NCBI GenBank assembly: GCA_017940955.1
Contig: JAGAXP010000163.1
Span: forward strand, 1-17,799
Reading direction: 5' to 3'
DNA: 17,799 bases
From: Oribacterium sp.
GTDB lineage: Bacteria; Bacillota_A; Clostridia; Lachnospirales; Lachnospiraceae
Part shown: positions 1 to 7,856 of the stretch, piece after piece
Position numbering within the stretch: the first letter of the stretch is position 1
Layout: every line of letters starts with the position of its first letter
The notes under the pieces: generated by a model
Seen by the model: the letters and a program-made list of their open reading frames with translations, nothing else
Databases searched by the model: none
Told to the model about the DNA's origin: nothing
Program-made: the position numbers and the translations under genes

Positions 1-114
1 AGAATACTTGAACTCCGAAAGCAAAAGCAGGAAATCGAAGCAAGACAGATCATTGATGCATTCATTAATAGTAACAAGAGCCTGCAAGAGGTTCTTACGT
101 TCCTAGAAGTATAG
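1..114 (+). CDS. 3' end of an unidentified gene (partial)
   Basis: The frame is open from the first base and ends at TAG 112-114, giving the last 37 residues of a protein that starts outside the window. The tail is rich in Lys, Arg, Gln and Glu and should be helical (RILELRKQKQEIEARQ near its start); it ends with ...LQEVLTFLEV. I do not recognise a family from this piece. A short GGGG/CCCC inverted repeat directly after the stop has no T-run and is not a convincing terminator. Confidence 0.5.
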   Translation, partial: RILELRKQKQEIEARQIIDAFINSNKSLQEVLTFLEV

Positions 115-143
115 GGGAGAAATCCCCCTCTTCAGGGCTTTAG

Positions 144-260
144 TGTAACTTTTTTGCAAAGTTTACATTTAACATTTCTACAGTAGGGGCACACAGAGCG
201 TTGAATGATTGTCGTATGAACCAGGAAGTGTTTGAAATGCTAAGTAGAATCGGGAGATGA
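144..260 (+). pseudogene. 3' remnant of a DnaQ-like (DEDDh) 3'-5' exonuclease
   Basis: The frame after TAG 141-143 runs to TGA 258-260 and encodes a tail containing STVGAHRALNDCRMNQEVFE. The H-R-A-L-x-D-C-x-x-N pattern is the Exo III motif of DEDDh exonucleases (the DNA polymerase III epsilon group), where the His and the Asp five residues later bind the catalytic metals. Only this last motif is present. Exo I and Exo II are absent and the frame closes upstream, so this is the leftover 3' end of a deleted gene. It has no start codon or ribosome site of its own. The recognition rests on one motif. Confidence 0.5.
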
Positions 261-288
261 GAGCTATAAATCGAAAGGAACGGCATAT

Positions 289-480
289 ATGAATGAACAA
301 GAATTAAAACGACAAATCTTAGAGGCCGGAGGTTTTTCTGTCTGGGAAGGGAAAGCAGACCCTGTTGAAACGGGAATAAAGATGGCAAGTCTGGTTCATT
401 TTCTTAAGGATAAATCTGACTTTGAACAAAGAGCATATATCAGGAAGATCAGGATTAACGGATTTGATGGAATACTATAA
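289..480 (+). CDS. small hypothetical protein (63 aa)
   Basis: This short gene starts at ATG 289 with AGGAA (276-280) eight bases upstream, a good ribosome site that supports real translation. The product is soluble and mixed in charge, with an N-terminal helix (MNEQELKRQILEAGG) and a basic stretch near the end (YIRKIRINGF). There is no signal peptide, membrane helix or metal motif, and I recognise no family. It lies 32 bases before the NYN-domain gene on the same strand and may be co-transcribed with it. It could be a short regulator or a truncated relic. Confidence 0.5.
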   Translation: MNEQELKRQILEAGGFSVWEGKADPVETGIKMASLVHFLKDKSDFEQRAYIRKIRINGFDGIL

Positions 481-512
481 GCCCTGGTACATTATAGAAT
501 AAAGGACATGAC

Positions 513-1928
513 ATGGATATTCAGAGTAATAGATTCACATACAATCTGGCGGACTTAATGCCTGCAGATATTAACTTGTCTGTAGAAAGCTATGGTCAGC
601 AATACGACATTATCTCAAAGGTGGCTTATCTCATCGGAGTGCCGAAGAAGATCTTTGAAAATGAAAACGAACCACCAAAGATAGATATATACAACAGACT
701 GGAGATTGAGAAGAAAGCTCGTATCATCAGGAATCTTTGCAGCCTCAGAACTCAGCTTGAGAGGAATTTTCTGAAGATATGCCAGGGCATACAGCGTGAA
801 GGCAGAAGCATTATCGGTATGCCGGAGTATATTCCATCCAGTATATTACAGCAGCTGTCAGAAGATGGAATTGATATATACAAGAATCTGAAGGAGCCAA
901 CTCCATTTCTGATAAGTATCAACCAGCACATAAAGGGGAGAATCAATAACTGCAGGGATCTGTTCCCGGACTGGCTTGAGTGGAAGTATCTCTCCGATAT
1001 CTTTATCATGCCGGACGGACTTAGTGAGGCCGGAACAAAGAAATCGGCTGAGTATTATTATGCTAACTTTCAGTGTTATCCATACCAGCAGTACATCAAC
1101 TGGCCTGCAGCCGATGAGGGGAATATCCTATACTGTGACGAAAAGTTTGTTTCATTGCTGTATTCCTGGAATAATGATGAATTTGTAGATAAAAGTCTGG
1201 TGTCGGATGTAAGTGACAGGACAAAGGGTAATATCTATAAATTTTTGGAAGATAGTGATAAATGCATCTTTATCGTGGACTGTGAGAATTCAGATCCATA
1301 CAAACTCTGTGCGGCAATAAGAAATCTGGATGCAGAAAAGCTTTCTAAAATTGAAAAGATCATTCTGTTTGATGATGTCCATGCAGCTTCAGCATGGGAG
1401 ATGCTTGGTTCATATGTAGATATACCGGTCGAGTATATCCTGATTGAAAGGCTCAGAGATAATAAATCACTAGCAGACGTAAAGGTTGCGGCCAGAACCA
1501 CGAAAGAATTTTTTTCAAATGGTGTTGATTCCTTCGTGCTTGCATCAAGTGATTCTGACTACTGGGGACTTATGGAAGAACTTCCGGAAGCCAACTTTTT
1601 TGTAATGGTAGAACGTGAAAAGTGCAGTTATGCTCTGAAAGAAGCTCTCGTTAAGAATGGGATGTTTTACTGTTACATAGATGATTTTTATTCGGGTGAA
1701 GGCGAAGAAATCAAGATGGAGGCTCTTAACAGAGAACTCTCAAGAGCGATAAGAGCAAGACTTGATCTGAACCTCTATCATCTTATGGATGAAGTACTGG
1801 ACAGAACAAGGATAAGAATGACTAAGCCGGAAATAGATACTTTTATAAACCGGAAAGTGAAGAATAACCTGAAACTAGATGTATCTGATGACGGAAATGT
1901 AGTGATAGAATATAGATTGAGGAAGTAA
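513..1928 (+). CDS. NYN/PIN-like domain protein (putative ribonuclease)
   Basis: A 471-residue cytoplasmic protein; ATG 513 follows AAAGGA (501-506) at a spacing of six. Residues 1-240 are mostly helical and unrecognised. Residues about 250-390 look like an NYN (PIN-fold) nuclease domain: strand IFIVDCEN with Asp256 and Asn259, then IILFDD (284-288), then RLRDNKSLADVKVA with Asp322, then FVLASSDSDYWGL with Asp347 and Asp349. NYN domains use such acidic residues to bind metal and cut RNA. The last 70 residues are charged and helical. What is seen is the motif order; RNase activity is inferred from the fold family. Its presence near ThpR, RtcB and tRNA genes makes an RNA substrate plausible. 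The N-terminal half could confer target binding. The same fold also occurs in proteins without proven nuclease activity. Confidence 0.65.
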   Translation: MDIQSNRFTYNLADLMPADINLSVESYGQQYDIISKVAYLIGVPKKIFENENEPPKIDIYNRLEIEKKARIIRNLCSLRTQLERNFLKICQGIQREGRSIIGMPEYIPSSILQQLSEDGIDIYKNLKEPTPFLISINQHIKGRINNCRDLFPDWLEWKYLSDIFIMPDGLSEAGTKKSAEYYYANFQCYPYQQYINWPAADEGNILYCDEKFVSLLYSWNNDEFVDKSLVSDVSDRTKGNIYKFLEDSDKCIFIVDCENSDPYKLCAAIRNLDAEKLSKIEKIILFDDVHAASAWEMLGSYVDIPVEYILIERLRDNKSLADVKVAARTTKEFFSNGVDSFVLASSDSDYWGLMEELPEANFFVMVEREKCSYALKEALVKNGMFYCYIDDFYSGEGEEIKMEALNRELSRAIRARLDLNLYHLMDEVLDRTRIRMTKPEIDTFINRKVKNNLKLDVSDDGNVVIEYRLRK

Positions 1929-2049
1929 TTCAATGAATTAAAAACATATGATTCAGGTTCTGGCTTTATTTGTAAAGACTTGATAAATGATTACCGCAGT
2001 ACAGAAAAAGTACTATATGAATACAATACAGAAAGGAATAAGTGAAGTT

Positions 2050-2610
2050 ATGAGCAGAAAAGATTTTGGAGCAAAACCCTTTAGTTATCCTCAGCCGGTA
2101 TGGATTATAGCAACCTATGATGAAAATGACGTACCAAATGCTATGAATGCGGCCTGGGGTGGTATCAGTGAGACAGATGAAGTATCAGTTTGTTTATCTG
2201 TAGGGCATAAGACCTGTAAGAATTTTGAAAAGACCGGTGCCTTTACCATCAGTATGGCTACCGCGGATTATGTTGCTGCCTGTGATTATGTAGGAATCTC
2301 TTCAGGAAACAAAACCGAAGACAAATTTGCAAAGGCAGGATTTACTGCAACTAAGAGTCCTCATGTTAATGCTCCGATTATCAACGAGCTTTCAGTGTGT
2401 CTGGAATGTAAGGTCAAGAGCTTTGATCACGAAAGCTGCATACTTAAAGGGGAGATCGTTAATGTTAGTGTTGATGAATCAGTTCTTACAGATGGTAAGG
2501 TTGATGTCAGCAAGGTAAAGCCTATAACCTTTGATCCGTTTAATAATGCTTATCATGTTGTTGGTGAAAAAGTGGGAGAGGCATGGAAAAGCGGAAAGAG
2601 CCTGATGTGA
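2050..2610 (+). CDS. flavin reductase family protein (FMN-binding split barrel)
   Basis: About 187 residues of the flavin reductase/flavoredoxin type, which bind FMN in a split barrel and move electrons from NAD(P)H or partner proteins. Visible family signatures are GAKPFSYPQPVWIIATYDE near the start, PNAMNAAWGG, FTISMATADYVAACDYVGI in the middle and KPITFDPFNNAYHVVGE near the end. I chose ATG 2050 (MSRKDFGAKP) because the paralogue at 15321 begins with the same MSR..FGAKP and because AAAGG lies a little upstream. An earlier in-frame ATG at 1987 has no ribosome site and would add an N-terminus the paralogue lacks. It is probably a cytoplasmic redox enzyme of unknown substrate. An AT-rich inverted repeat follows the stop. 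Confidence 0.8.
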   Translation: MSRKDFGAKPFSYPQPVWIIATYDENDVPNAMNAAWGGISETDEVSVCLSVGHKTCKNFEKTGAFTISMATADYVAACDYVGISSGNKTEDKFAKAGFTATKSPHVNAPIINELSVCLECKVKSFDHESCILKGEIVNVSVDESVLTDGKVDVSKVKPITFDPFNNAYHVVGEKVGEAWKSGKSLM

Positions 2611-2612
2611 TA

Positions 2613-2652
2613 ATATATTATGTATAATTTTCGAAATTATATCATAATATAT
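2613..2652. terminator. AT-rich inverted repeat, possible terminator
   Basis: Arms 2613-2630 and 2634-2652 pair over 18 bp around a TCG loop, with one extra T at 2642. The repeat begins two bases after the flavin reductase stop. The stem is almost entirely A/T and no T-run follows, so a canonical intrinsic terminator is not certain. It might act in both directions or be a protein-binding palindrome. Confidence 0.4.
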
Positions 2653-2739
2653 CTAATGATAAGCATTATGTAATTGTTTTGAAGTAAATCATTATAGTTA
2701 TTTAAGCATAACAAACGAAAACTGGATAATCAAATCATT

Positions 2740-3723
2740 ATGTCAAAAATAGAAAAGAAGAAAATATTACTACCTTTAATAATAGTTCTTTTTTGTGTTT
2801 ATATAGGATTCAGTATCAGCAATAAAAAAGTACCTGATTTTCAAGATGATATATCGGAATTGACATACAGCTATGAAGAGATACCGCTTGAGAGAAATGG
2901 CATAGCTCTGCATCTTGATTGTACGAAGACAGAAGGAACAGAAATTGATAACAATATCCTTTTGATACATGGATTGACTTATTCATCTCATGAATTTGAT
3001 ATCGACTATAAGGATTATAGCCTTGTACGGTTCCTTGCCAGTAAAGGATATGCTGTGTGGAGACTTGACATTGCGGGATATGGACGATCAGGCGTAGTTA
3101 CAGATGGCTTTATGCCTGATTCTGATTATGCAGCTGAAGATATCGATGCTGCTGTAAATAAGATTTGTCAGGTAACAGGACAGGAGAAAATCGACCTACT
3201 CGGATGGAGTTGGGGGACAGTAACAAGCAGCCGGTTTATAACAAGCCATCCGGAGCATGTAGAAAAGCTCGTTTTATATGCGCCCATTCTATGCGGAATT
3301 GGTGAATATGAAGTAACGGAGCCATTTCATCATAATACATGGGAACACGCTGCTGATGATTTCCAAAAGAACGAAGATGGAACATTTGACCAAACGATTA
3401 CAGATCCGATAGTGATAGAGCTCTTATGTTCAAGCTCATGGCATTACGATGGTGAATCAAGTCCTAACGGTGGTCGTCAGGATCTTTGTGTGGACAAATC
3501 GCAGTCTTTGATAGATCTTGAGAAAATCTCTGTTCCTACACTTGTCATATGTGGCGATAAAGATCCGTATTTAAACAATGAACAGATAAATTCCTGTCTT
3601 GCCTACCTTCCGGAAGGCTCAGCACTGAAAATTATCGAAGGGGCATCACATGTTGCTTTCATCGAGGAACCATATTACAAGGAATTTCACGAGAGAGTTA
3701 TACAATTCCTGAATCAAGAATAG
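2740..3723 (+). CDS. membrane-anchored alpha/beta hydrolase
   Basis: A 327-residue alpha/beta-fold hydrolase. Residues 9-26 (ILLPLIIVLFCVYIGFSI) form an uncleaved signal anchor after a Lys-rich start, so the enzyme domain is expected outside the membrane. The oxyanion-hole region is ILLIHGLTYSS (73-83). The nucleophile elbow GWSWG places Ser157 as nucleophile, CGDKDP supplies Asp275 (or Asp273) and GASHVAF supplies His304, giving a complete catalytic triad. The family includes esterases, lipases and peptidases; the substrate cannot be read from sequence. The ribosome site before ATG 2740 is weak. The gene stands alone after an AT-rich 130-bp gap and probably has its own promoter there. Confidence 0.85.
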   Translation: MSKIEKKKILLPLIIVLFCVYIGFSISNKKVPDFQDDISELTYSYEEIPLERNGIALHLDCTKTEGTEIDNNILLIHGLTYSSHEFDIDYKDYSLVRFLASKGYAVWRLDIAGYGRSGVVTDGFMPDSDYAAEDIDAAVNKICQVTGQEKIDLLGWSWGTVTSSRFITSHPEHVEKLVLYAPILCGIGEYEVTEPFHHNTWEHAADDFQKNEDGTFDQTITDPIVIELLCSSSWHYDGESSPNGGRQDLCVDKSQSLIDLEKISVPTLVICGDKDPYLNNEQINSCLAYLPEGSALKIIEGASHVAFIEEPYYKEFHERVIQFLNQE

Positions 3724-3826
3724 GATATTGAAGCAAACTTCTTATGCCTCTGACTGCCAAAAGCCGTTAAGTTAAGAAAATGGATATAATGTGTTGATAT
3801 GATTCGGAAAGGAATGGCAGTGTATT

Positions 3827-4207
3827 ATGAACGCATATACATTATTCAAGCATGGCAGATCGTATCGGAAAAATGCAAGATTCGGTACACACATTTTTAT
3901 CGGAGCACATCGATTTAAATATTATATGGAAGGGCGACCGTATTATTATTACAGTGACAGACCATATACGATCAGTGACGCCAAAACATGGAAAACACGT
4001 AACCTGATCCGTTATGTGGTTCTTTTAGTAGTTAGCATATCTTTGCTTTTTGACAGACCCATGAACATATCTGAATCAGTAAATATCCTCTTTAATATCG
4101 GGATTTTTTGCGCCGCAGCGTTCTGCTTATATAGAACGATCATATTTTTTTTAATTGATCCTGAAAAAGACCCGATGCTGCAGTCAACTCAGTGCGTGGA
4201 TGAATAG
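3827..4207 (+). CDS. hypothetical membrane protein, two transmembrane helices
   Basis: A 126-residue protein with a basic, tyrosine-rich N-terminal part (residues 1-58, including RPYYYYSDRPY) followed by two hydrophobic segments, about 60-76 (LIRYVVLLVVSISLLF) and 86-110. The short tail is acidic. An AGGAA lies about a dozen bases before ATG 3827, a rather long spacing. A perfect TATAAT at 3785-3790 is a possible -10 box, but no good -35 lies at the right distance. I recognise no family. The stop is 20 bases before thpR, so the two are probably co-transcribed. Confidence 0.55.
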   Translation: MNAYTLFKHGRSYRKNARFGTHIFIGAHRFKYYMEGRPYYYYSDRPYTISDAKTWKTRNLIRYVVLLVVSISLLFDRPMNISESVNILFNIGIFCAAAFCLYRTIIFFLIDPEKDPMLQSTQCVDE

Positions 4208-4227
4208 AAAATATTTAAGGATACTTT

Positions 4228-4737
4228 ATGCGTCTGTTTATTGCATTAAACTTTAATGAGAATATGAAGTATGCTCTTTTGAAGATGCAGAATGCTTTAA
4301 AACAAAACGGAGTAAGAGGCAATTTCACACGGGATGAAAACCTTCACATGACACTTGTATTCATAGGTGAGAGTGATGATCCGAAAAAAATCGAGAGAAT
4401 AATGAGGGATGTACCGTTCAGTGCTTTTGATATCATAGTTTCCGGATTTAAGTGTTTTAAAGACATGGTATTTGCTAATGTAGAGGCTAATCCTGATCTA
4501 ATGGACTATGTGAATAGACTAAGAAGTGCTCTTTCCGGGAAAGATATAGATTTTGATACAAAGAAATTTACGCCACATATAACACTTGTGAGACGAGCCG
4601 GCGGAGCAAAAGGTTATGAGAAGATTGGTAATGTACTTGATGAGACAATGAAGGTAAGCAGGATATCACTGATGAAATCAGAACAGAGCAAGCAAGGAAT
4701 GGTTTATACCGAACTTGGTTATGTGAAAGCATTTTAA
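4228..4737 (+). CDS. thpR: RNA 2',3'-cyclic phosphodiesterase (2H family, ThpR/LigT)
   Basis: A 169-residue 2H-family phosphoesterase of typical length. The two catalytic H-x-T motifs are seen: His40-Met-Thr42 in LHMTLVFIGE and His117-Ile-Thr119 in TPHITLVRR. The N-terminus MRLFIALNF is the usual start of this family. Known members open 2',3'-cyclic phosphates on RNA to 2'-phosphates; some show 2'-5' RNA ligase activity in vitro. The enzyme is cytoplasmic. The same window carries RtcB, which consumes 2',3'-cyclic phosphate or 3'-phosphate ends, so the two act on the same kind of RNA end, although they lie 7 kb apart. A decayed gene abuts the stop codon. Confidence 0.88.
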   Translation: MRLFIALNFNENMKYALLKMQNALKQNGVRGNFTRDENLHMTLVFIGESDDPKKIERIMRDVPFSAFDIIVSGFKCFKDMVFANVEANPDLMDYVNRLRSALSGKDIDFDTKKFTPHITLVRRAGGAKGYEKIGNVLDETMKVSRISLMKSEQSKQGMVYTELGYVKAF

Positions 4738-4741
4738 TCGG

Positions 4742-5268
4742 GCATGGTTCTGGCTATATCACAGAGAACTTGATTCTGATGTCTATAAAGTCGGGCATCA
4801 TGGTAGCTACAATTCTTCAAGTGAGGAATTTCTCAACATGGTTTCGCCGGAATATGCGGTTATAAGCTGTGCTGATGGAAATGACTACGGTCATCCTCAT
4901 GCCGAAAGCCTCCGGCGTTTGATGAATGTTGGTGCTCAATTGCTCCGGACCGATAAACAGGGTACTATAACCATTAGATCCGATGGAGAGACATTATCCT
5001 TTGATCCGGCTCCATGCGATGATTTCACACCCGGGGAACCGGTACTTAGTTTTCAGTCTGTTGCAAATGCAGCTGTAGCAGAAACATCACCTGGGACTAC
5101 AGGTGATGAGAACTATAAGTATGTGAAGAATGCCAACACTCTTAGTTCCATCTGCCACAGTGCGATTCTGTGAAAGATATGAAAGAAAAGAACAAGGAGT
5201 ATTCAAATCAGACAAGAGAAGAAATAATTGCGGAAGGATATAAGCCATGTGACAGATGCCGGCCGTGA
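4742..5268 (+). pseudogene. truncated, frameshifted ComEC-like metallo-beta-lactamase fragment
   Basis: The frame that includes 4742-5173 encodes the C-terminal part of a ComEC-type metallo-beta-lactamase: SDVYKVGHHGSYNSSSEEFL, then YAVISCADGNDYGHPHAESL and a final strand pair. The N-terminal half, with the HxHxDH metal motif, is missing and the fragment begins directly after thpR. The frame closes at TGA 5171-5173, but the next frame from about 5146 continues with FHLPQCDSVKDMKEKNKEY and ends GYKPCDRCRP at TGA 5266-5268. That is the Cys-rich Ada-like tail often attached to this family. One base is therefore missing near 5143-5147 (CTTAG|TTCCAT). The gene is dead on two counts: 5' deletion and frameshift. 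Confidence 0.8.
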
Positions 5269-5279
5269 GGTTGTGAAGT

Positions 5280-5318
5280 CATCAGAGCTGGTTTACACCA
5301 GTTTCTGATGGCTTTTAA
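5280..5318 (+). terminator. rho-independent terminator
   Basis: CATCAGAGCTGGT pairs with ACCAGTTTCTGATG around a TTTAC-type loop, leaving a one-base bulge, and is followed by GGCTTTTAATATTT. It lies 12 bases after the last stop of the decayed metallo-beta-lactamase tail and would end transcripts arriving from thpR. Confidence 0.75.
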
Positions 5319-5477
5319 TATTTGTGAAATAATTATAAACCGTTGGTTCTATACGCCTTTTTTGTAACTTCAGGGAGTAAAATTAAGATATTGAAACAGT
5401 TGAAAAGTTAATGATAGGGCCCATAACTTCATGAGTCAACATTATTAACGTTTAAGATAAGTAATAAGGACGGTTAG

Positions 5478-6044
5478 ATGGATAAGAATTCTCATAGAAA
5501 TGATCTTTTTACAAGGCTGTTTGCCCTCGTGATTTTCATTATTATTTGTCTTCTGTATAACAACTATAGAGCGAGCGTTGAATATCAAAAAGAACTGCAA
5601 AAAAAGAAAGACAAGGAAATGCCTGAGTTTTTAAGAATGTATGAGCTGGAAAGCATCAAATCAAACAATGTAGACATTATTCCTGGAGAAACAGAATATA
5701 AAGAGAGTACTGAAATCAATGAGGAACCTGTTGAAATTAGTGAATCTATGAACGTAGATGAAGTAAATGATGTTGAAGAATCATCTTCTGTAGAAGAGCC
5801 AATGGAAACGACGTCTGGTTATCATGGCTCTAATCATGGTCCAAGCAGCTGGTATTGGGACATCATTGATAATATGGAGGAGAGATCACAACGCGCCGGA
5901 TATTCATCCTCGAGTACCAGAGGAAAGACGAGTGATTCAAAAAGATACAGCAGGGAAGACGATCTTGAGGACCGGGCTCAGGAGTACATGGAGGCTGAAG
6001 GCCTGGACTATGATTCGGCTTATGAGGCAGCGGAAGAAGATTGA
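5478..6044 (+). CDS. membrane-anchored acidic protein, unknown function
   Basis: A 188-residue protein; AAGGA precedes ATG 5478 at a normal distance. Residues 12-28 (FTRLFALVIFIIICLLY) are a single membrane helix, followed by a short Lys-rich helix (38-46), then a long disordered region rich in Glu, Ser and Val (65-115) and a Ser/Gly/Tyr stretch (112-155). The tail SREDDLEDRAQEYMEAEGLD is strongly acidic and likely helical. I recognise no enzyme family. The topology is an anchor with a long low-complexity domain, probably outside given the charges. The next gene starts 22 bases downstream and should share the transcript. Confidence 0.6.
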   Translation: MDKNSHRNDLFTRLFALVIFIIICLLYNNYRASVEYQKELQKKKDKEMPEFLRMYELESIKSNNVDIIPGETEYKESTEINEEPVEISESMNVDEVNDVEESSSVEEPMETTSGYHGSNHGPSSWYWDIIDNMEERSQRAGYSSSSTRGKTSDSKRYSREDDLEDRAQEYMEAEGLDYDSAYEAAEED

Positions 6045-6066
6045 TTAAATCTGAGTGAGGTGCTTT

Positions 6067-6651
6067 ATGGAACATGTTAAGGATGGAAGTATTGTTCAAG
6101 TTATTGCCACCGGACGTATAGGTGAGGTGATAAGCCGGAAAAGATCCGATGTGATAGTGTCTTTCTGCGACAAATCAAGAATAATGCCGGAAGATCTGAC
6201 CTTTAAAGAGCGTGAATTAAGAGAGGTTGAGCTACTGAGCATAAAAACGTCCCAGCTCGGTGCTTTTGTCTGCGGAGACATTAGCCTGGCTGAAATTTCC
6301 AATGGAACGAATCTGATATCCGACCGGGCTGAAAATGATTCTGAAGAGTACAGGATTAGTTCCGGAGATATTTATGCTGGAGTGAAGCACTATGAAGGAA
6401 AGCCTGCGGAGGAAGTTTATCGTTGGATTGATACCGTCATGGCGTTAGAAGATGACATGAATTTTCCTGATGGAATGGGCAAGAGGATCGAGGATAATGT
6501 CACAGATAGGGATATCCTTTCCTGCGTTTATGAAGAGATGGATGAGCTTCGGTGGGAGATTTGCGATTATGATCCGTTTGATGTAGCGGAAGGGCTTTTA
6601 GATAACCTTAAAGATATTTTATGTACGTGGGTGGAATCCGGTGGTCGCTAG
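6067..6651 (+). CDS. hypothetical protein; N-terminal part of a gene split by in-frame TAG
   Basis: I chose ATG 6067, which has GAGGTG (6057-6062) four bases upstream; a GTG at 6055 is possible but overlaps that site. The 194-residue product begins with a small beta-rich segment (GSIVQVIATGRIGEVISRK) that resembles an SH3/KOW-like barrel, then a helical acidic region ending ...LCTWVESGGR. It stops at TAG 6649-6651. The same reading frame then continues without another stop to 7728 and encodes a Sel1-repeat protein with no ribosome site of its own. This entry is therefore probably the first third of one longer gene. I do not recognise the N-terminal region as a named family. Confidence 0.6.
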   Translation: MEHVKDGSIVQVIATGRIGEVISRKRSDVIVSFCDKSRIMPEDLTFKERELREVELLSIKTSQLGAFVCGDISLAEISNGTNLISDRAENDSEEYRISSGDIYAGVKHYEGKPAEEVYRWIDTVMALEDDMNFPDGMGKRIEDNVTDRDILSCVYEEMDELRWEICDYDPFDVAEGLLDNLKDILCTWVESGGR

Positions 6652-6708
6652 TACTCTGACTTCATAAAGCAGAAGGTTGCAAATCAGTATGATGATAATG
6701 ATATTGAT

Positions 6709-7728
6709 ATGCAGTCAGAGGCTACGCAGAAACTGTTTAAGGAATGCCTTGACTACTGTTGTGATGTAATGAAGGATCCACGGGCCATACAGTGCAGGGG
6801 ATACTGCTATTACTGTGGCACGAAGATTTATCCAAATGACTGGTTTAAGGCAAGGGAGGCATTTGAGGAATATTACCAGATGACCGGGGATGCTTCGGCT
6901 GCCAATACCCTTGGGTACATTTATTATTACGGAAGGTGCACCGGTGGCGTGCCGGAGTATGACAAAGCTTTCATGTATTTCAGCGTTGGCCATGCCTATT
7001 CATACTTTGAGAGCACCTATAAGCTTGCTGATATGCTGGCCAATGGATACGGTGTTGTCAAGGACGAGGAGTCTGCGAATCATCTGTATCGTAGTGTTTA
7101 TAAGAAGAACCTTAAGCGTTTCATAAAAGGTGATGACTGTAAATTCGCAGATACTGCGCTACGTATGGGTAATGTCTACAGGAATGGCATCGGCGTTGAG
7201 GCTGATCCGGAAATGGCTTACTTTTACTATATTCAGGCGGACTATGCTATCCGGAAAAGAATGGATGATAACCAGTACGGAGATAACGTTGTTTTCAAGA
7301 GAATTCAGAAAGCTCTGGAGGAGACCCGGAAGGAGTACTGCGATAAAGGACGGACGGTTAAGTTCATAGCTCCCGGATGGACCGATTGGACACTTATAAA
7401 GCATAGAAGATGTAGGCTTACTATCAAAGAACTGAACAATGGTGTTCTGGCGCTTGATGCTACTCCGCTTAAGAGAAGAGATGAGGAAGTGGGGCCGCAG
7501 ATGCTTATTACTGTTCCCAGGGCGGATTATTGCGAGCTTAGGAAAAATATAAGGATCAAGACGGCTCCGGAGACGAAGTATGAGATCTTTAATGGGGAGT
7601 TGGAGATTGTGTTTGACAGCGTGGAATATGACTGGAGCGAGAAGAAGACAAGCTTCTACTTGTATGATGATCTCGTGGGGAAGATCTGGACGGAGTACTA
7701 TAGCTTGACTGTGGCGGGGAAGAAGTAA
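6709..7728 (+). CDS. Sel1-repeat protein (3' part of a TAG-split gene)
   Basis: From the first available ATG the product is 339 residues, but the frame is open from 6652 and already codes a plausible sequence there (YSDFIKQKVANQYDDNDIDM). Residues 63-95, 100-130 and 147-183 are Sel1-type helical repeats (AANTLGYIYYYG, YKLADMLANGYGVVKDEESA, ALRMGNVYRNGIGVEADPEMA), which usually make protein-protein contacts. Cys33 and Cys36 (CYYCGTK) could bind a metal together with nearby residues. The last 130 residues are beta-rich and unrecognised. No ribosome site lies before ATG 6709. The product is thus either made by readthrough of TAG 6649 or not made at all. TAG acts as the ordinary stop in other genes of the window. 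Confidence 0.65.
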   Translation: MQSEATQKLFKECLDYCCDVMKDPRAIQCRGYCYYCGTKIYPNDWFKAREAFEEYYQMTGDASAANTLGYIYYYGRCTGGVPEYDKAFMYFSVGHAYSYFESTYKLADMLANGYGVVKDEESANHLYRSVYKKNLKRFIKGDDCKFADTALRMGNVYRNGIGVEADPEMAYFYYIQADYAIRKRMDDNQYGDNVVFKRIQKALEETRKEYCDKGRTVKFIAPGWTDWTLIKHRRCRLTIKELNNGVLALDATPLKRRDEEVGPQMLITVPRADYCELRKNIRIKTAPETKYEIFNGELEIVFDSVEYDWSEKKTSFYLYDDLVGKIWTEYYSLTVAGKK

Positions 7729-7856
7729 AAGTATTTTTATTTTTTGAATATTTTTTGATGATTGAATGTCGATATAGAGTATAGGTTTAGGAAATAATTG
7801 GAAAAGTCGATTGCTTTTGCAGTAGCTTTTTCATAAATCAATAATAGGGTGAGTAT

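Noticed and set aside
6649..6651. Genome-wide reassignment of TAG
   Set aside because: TAG is the ordinary stop of the genes ending at 3723, 4207 and 9014, and no CTA-anticodon tRNA is seen.
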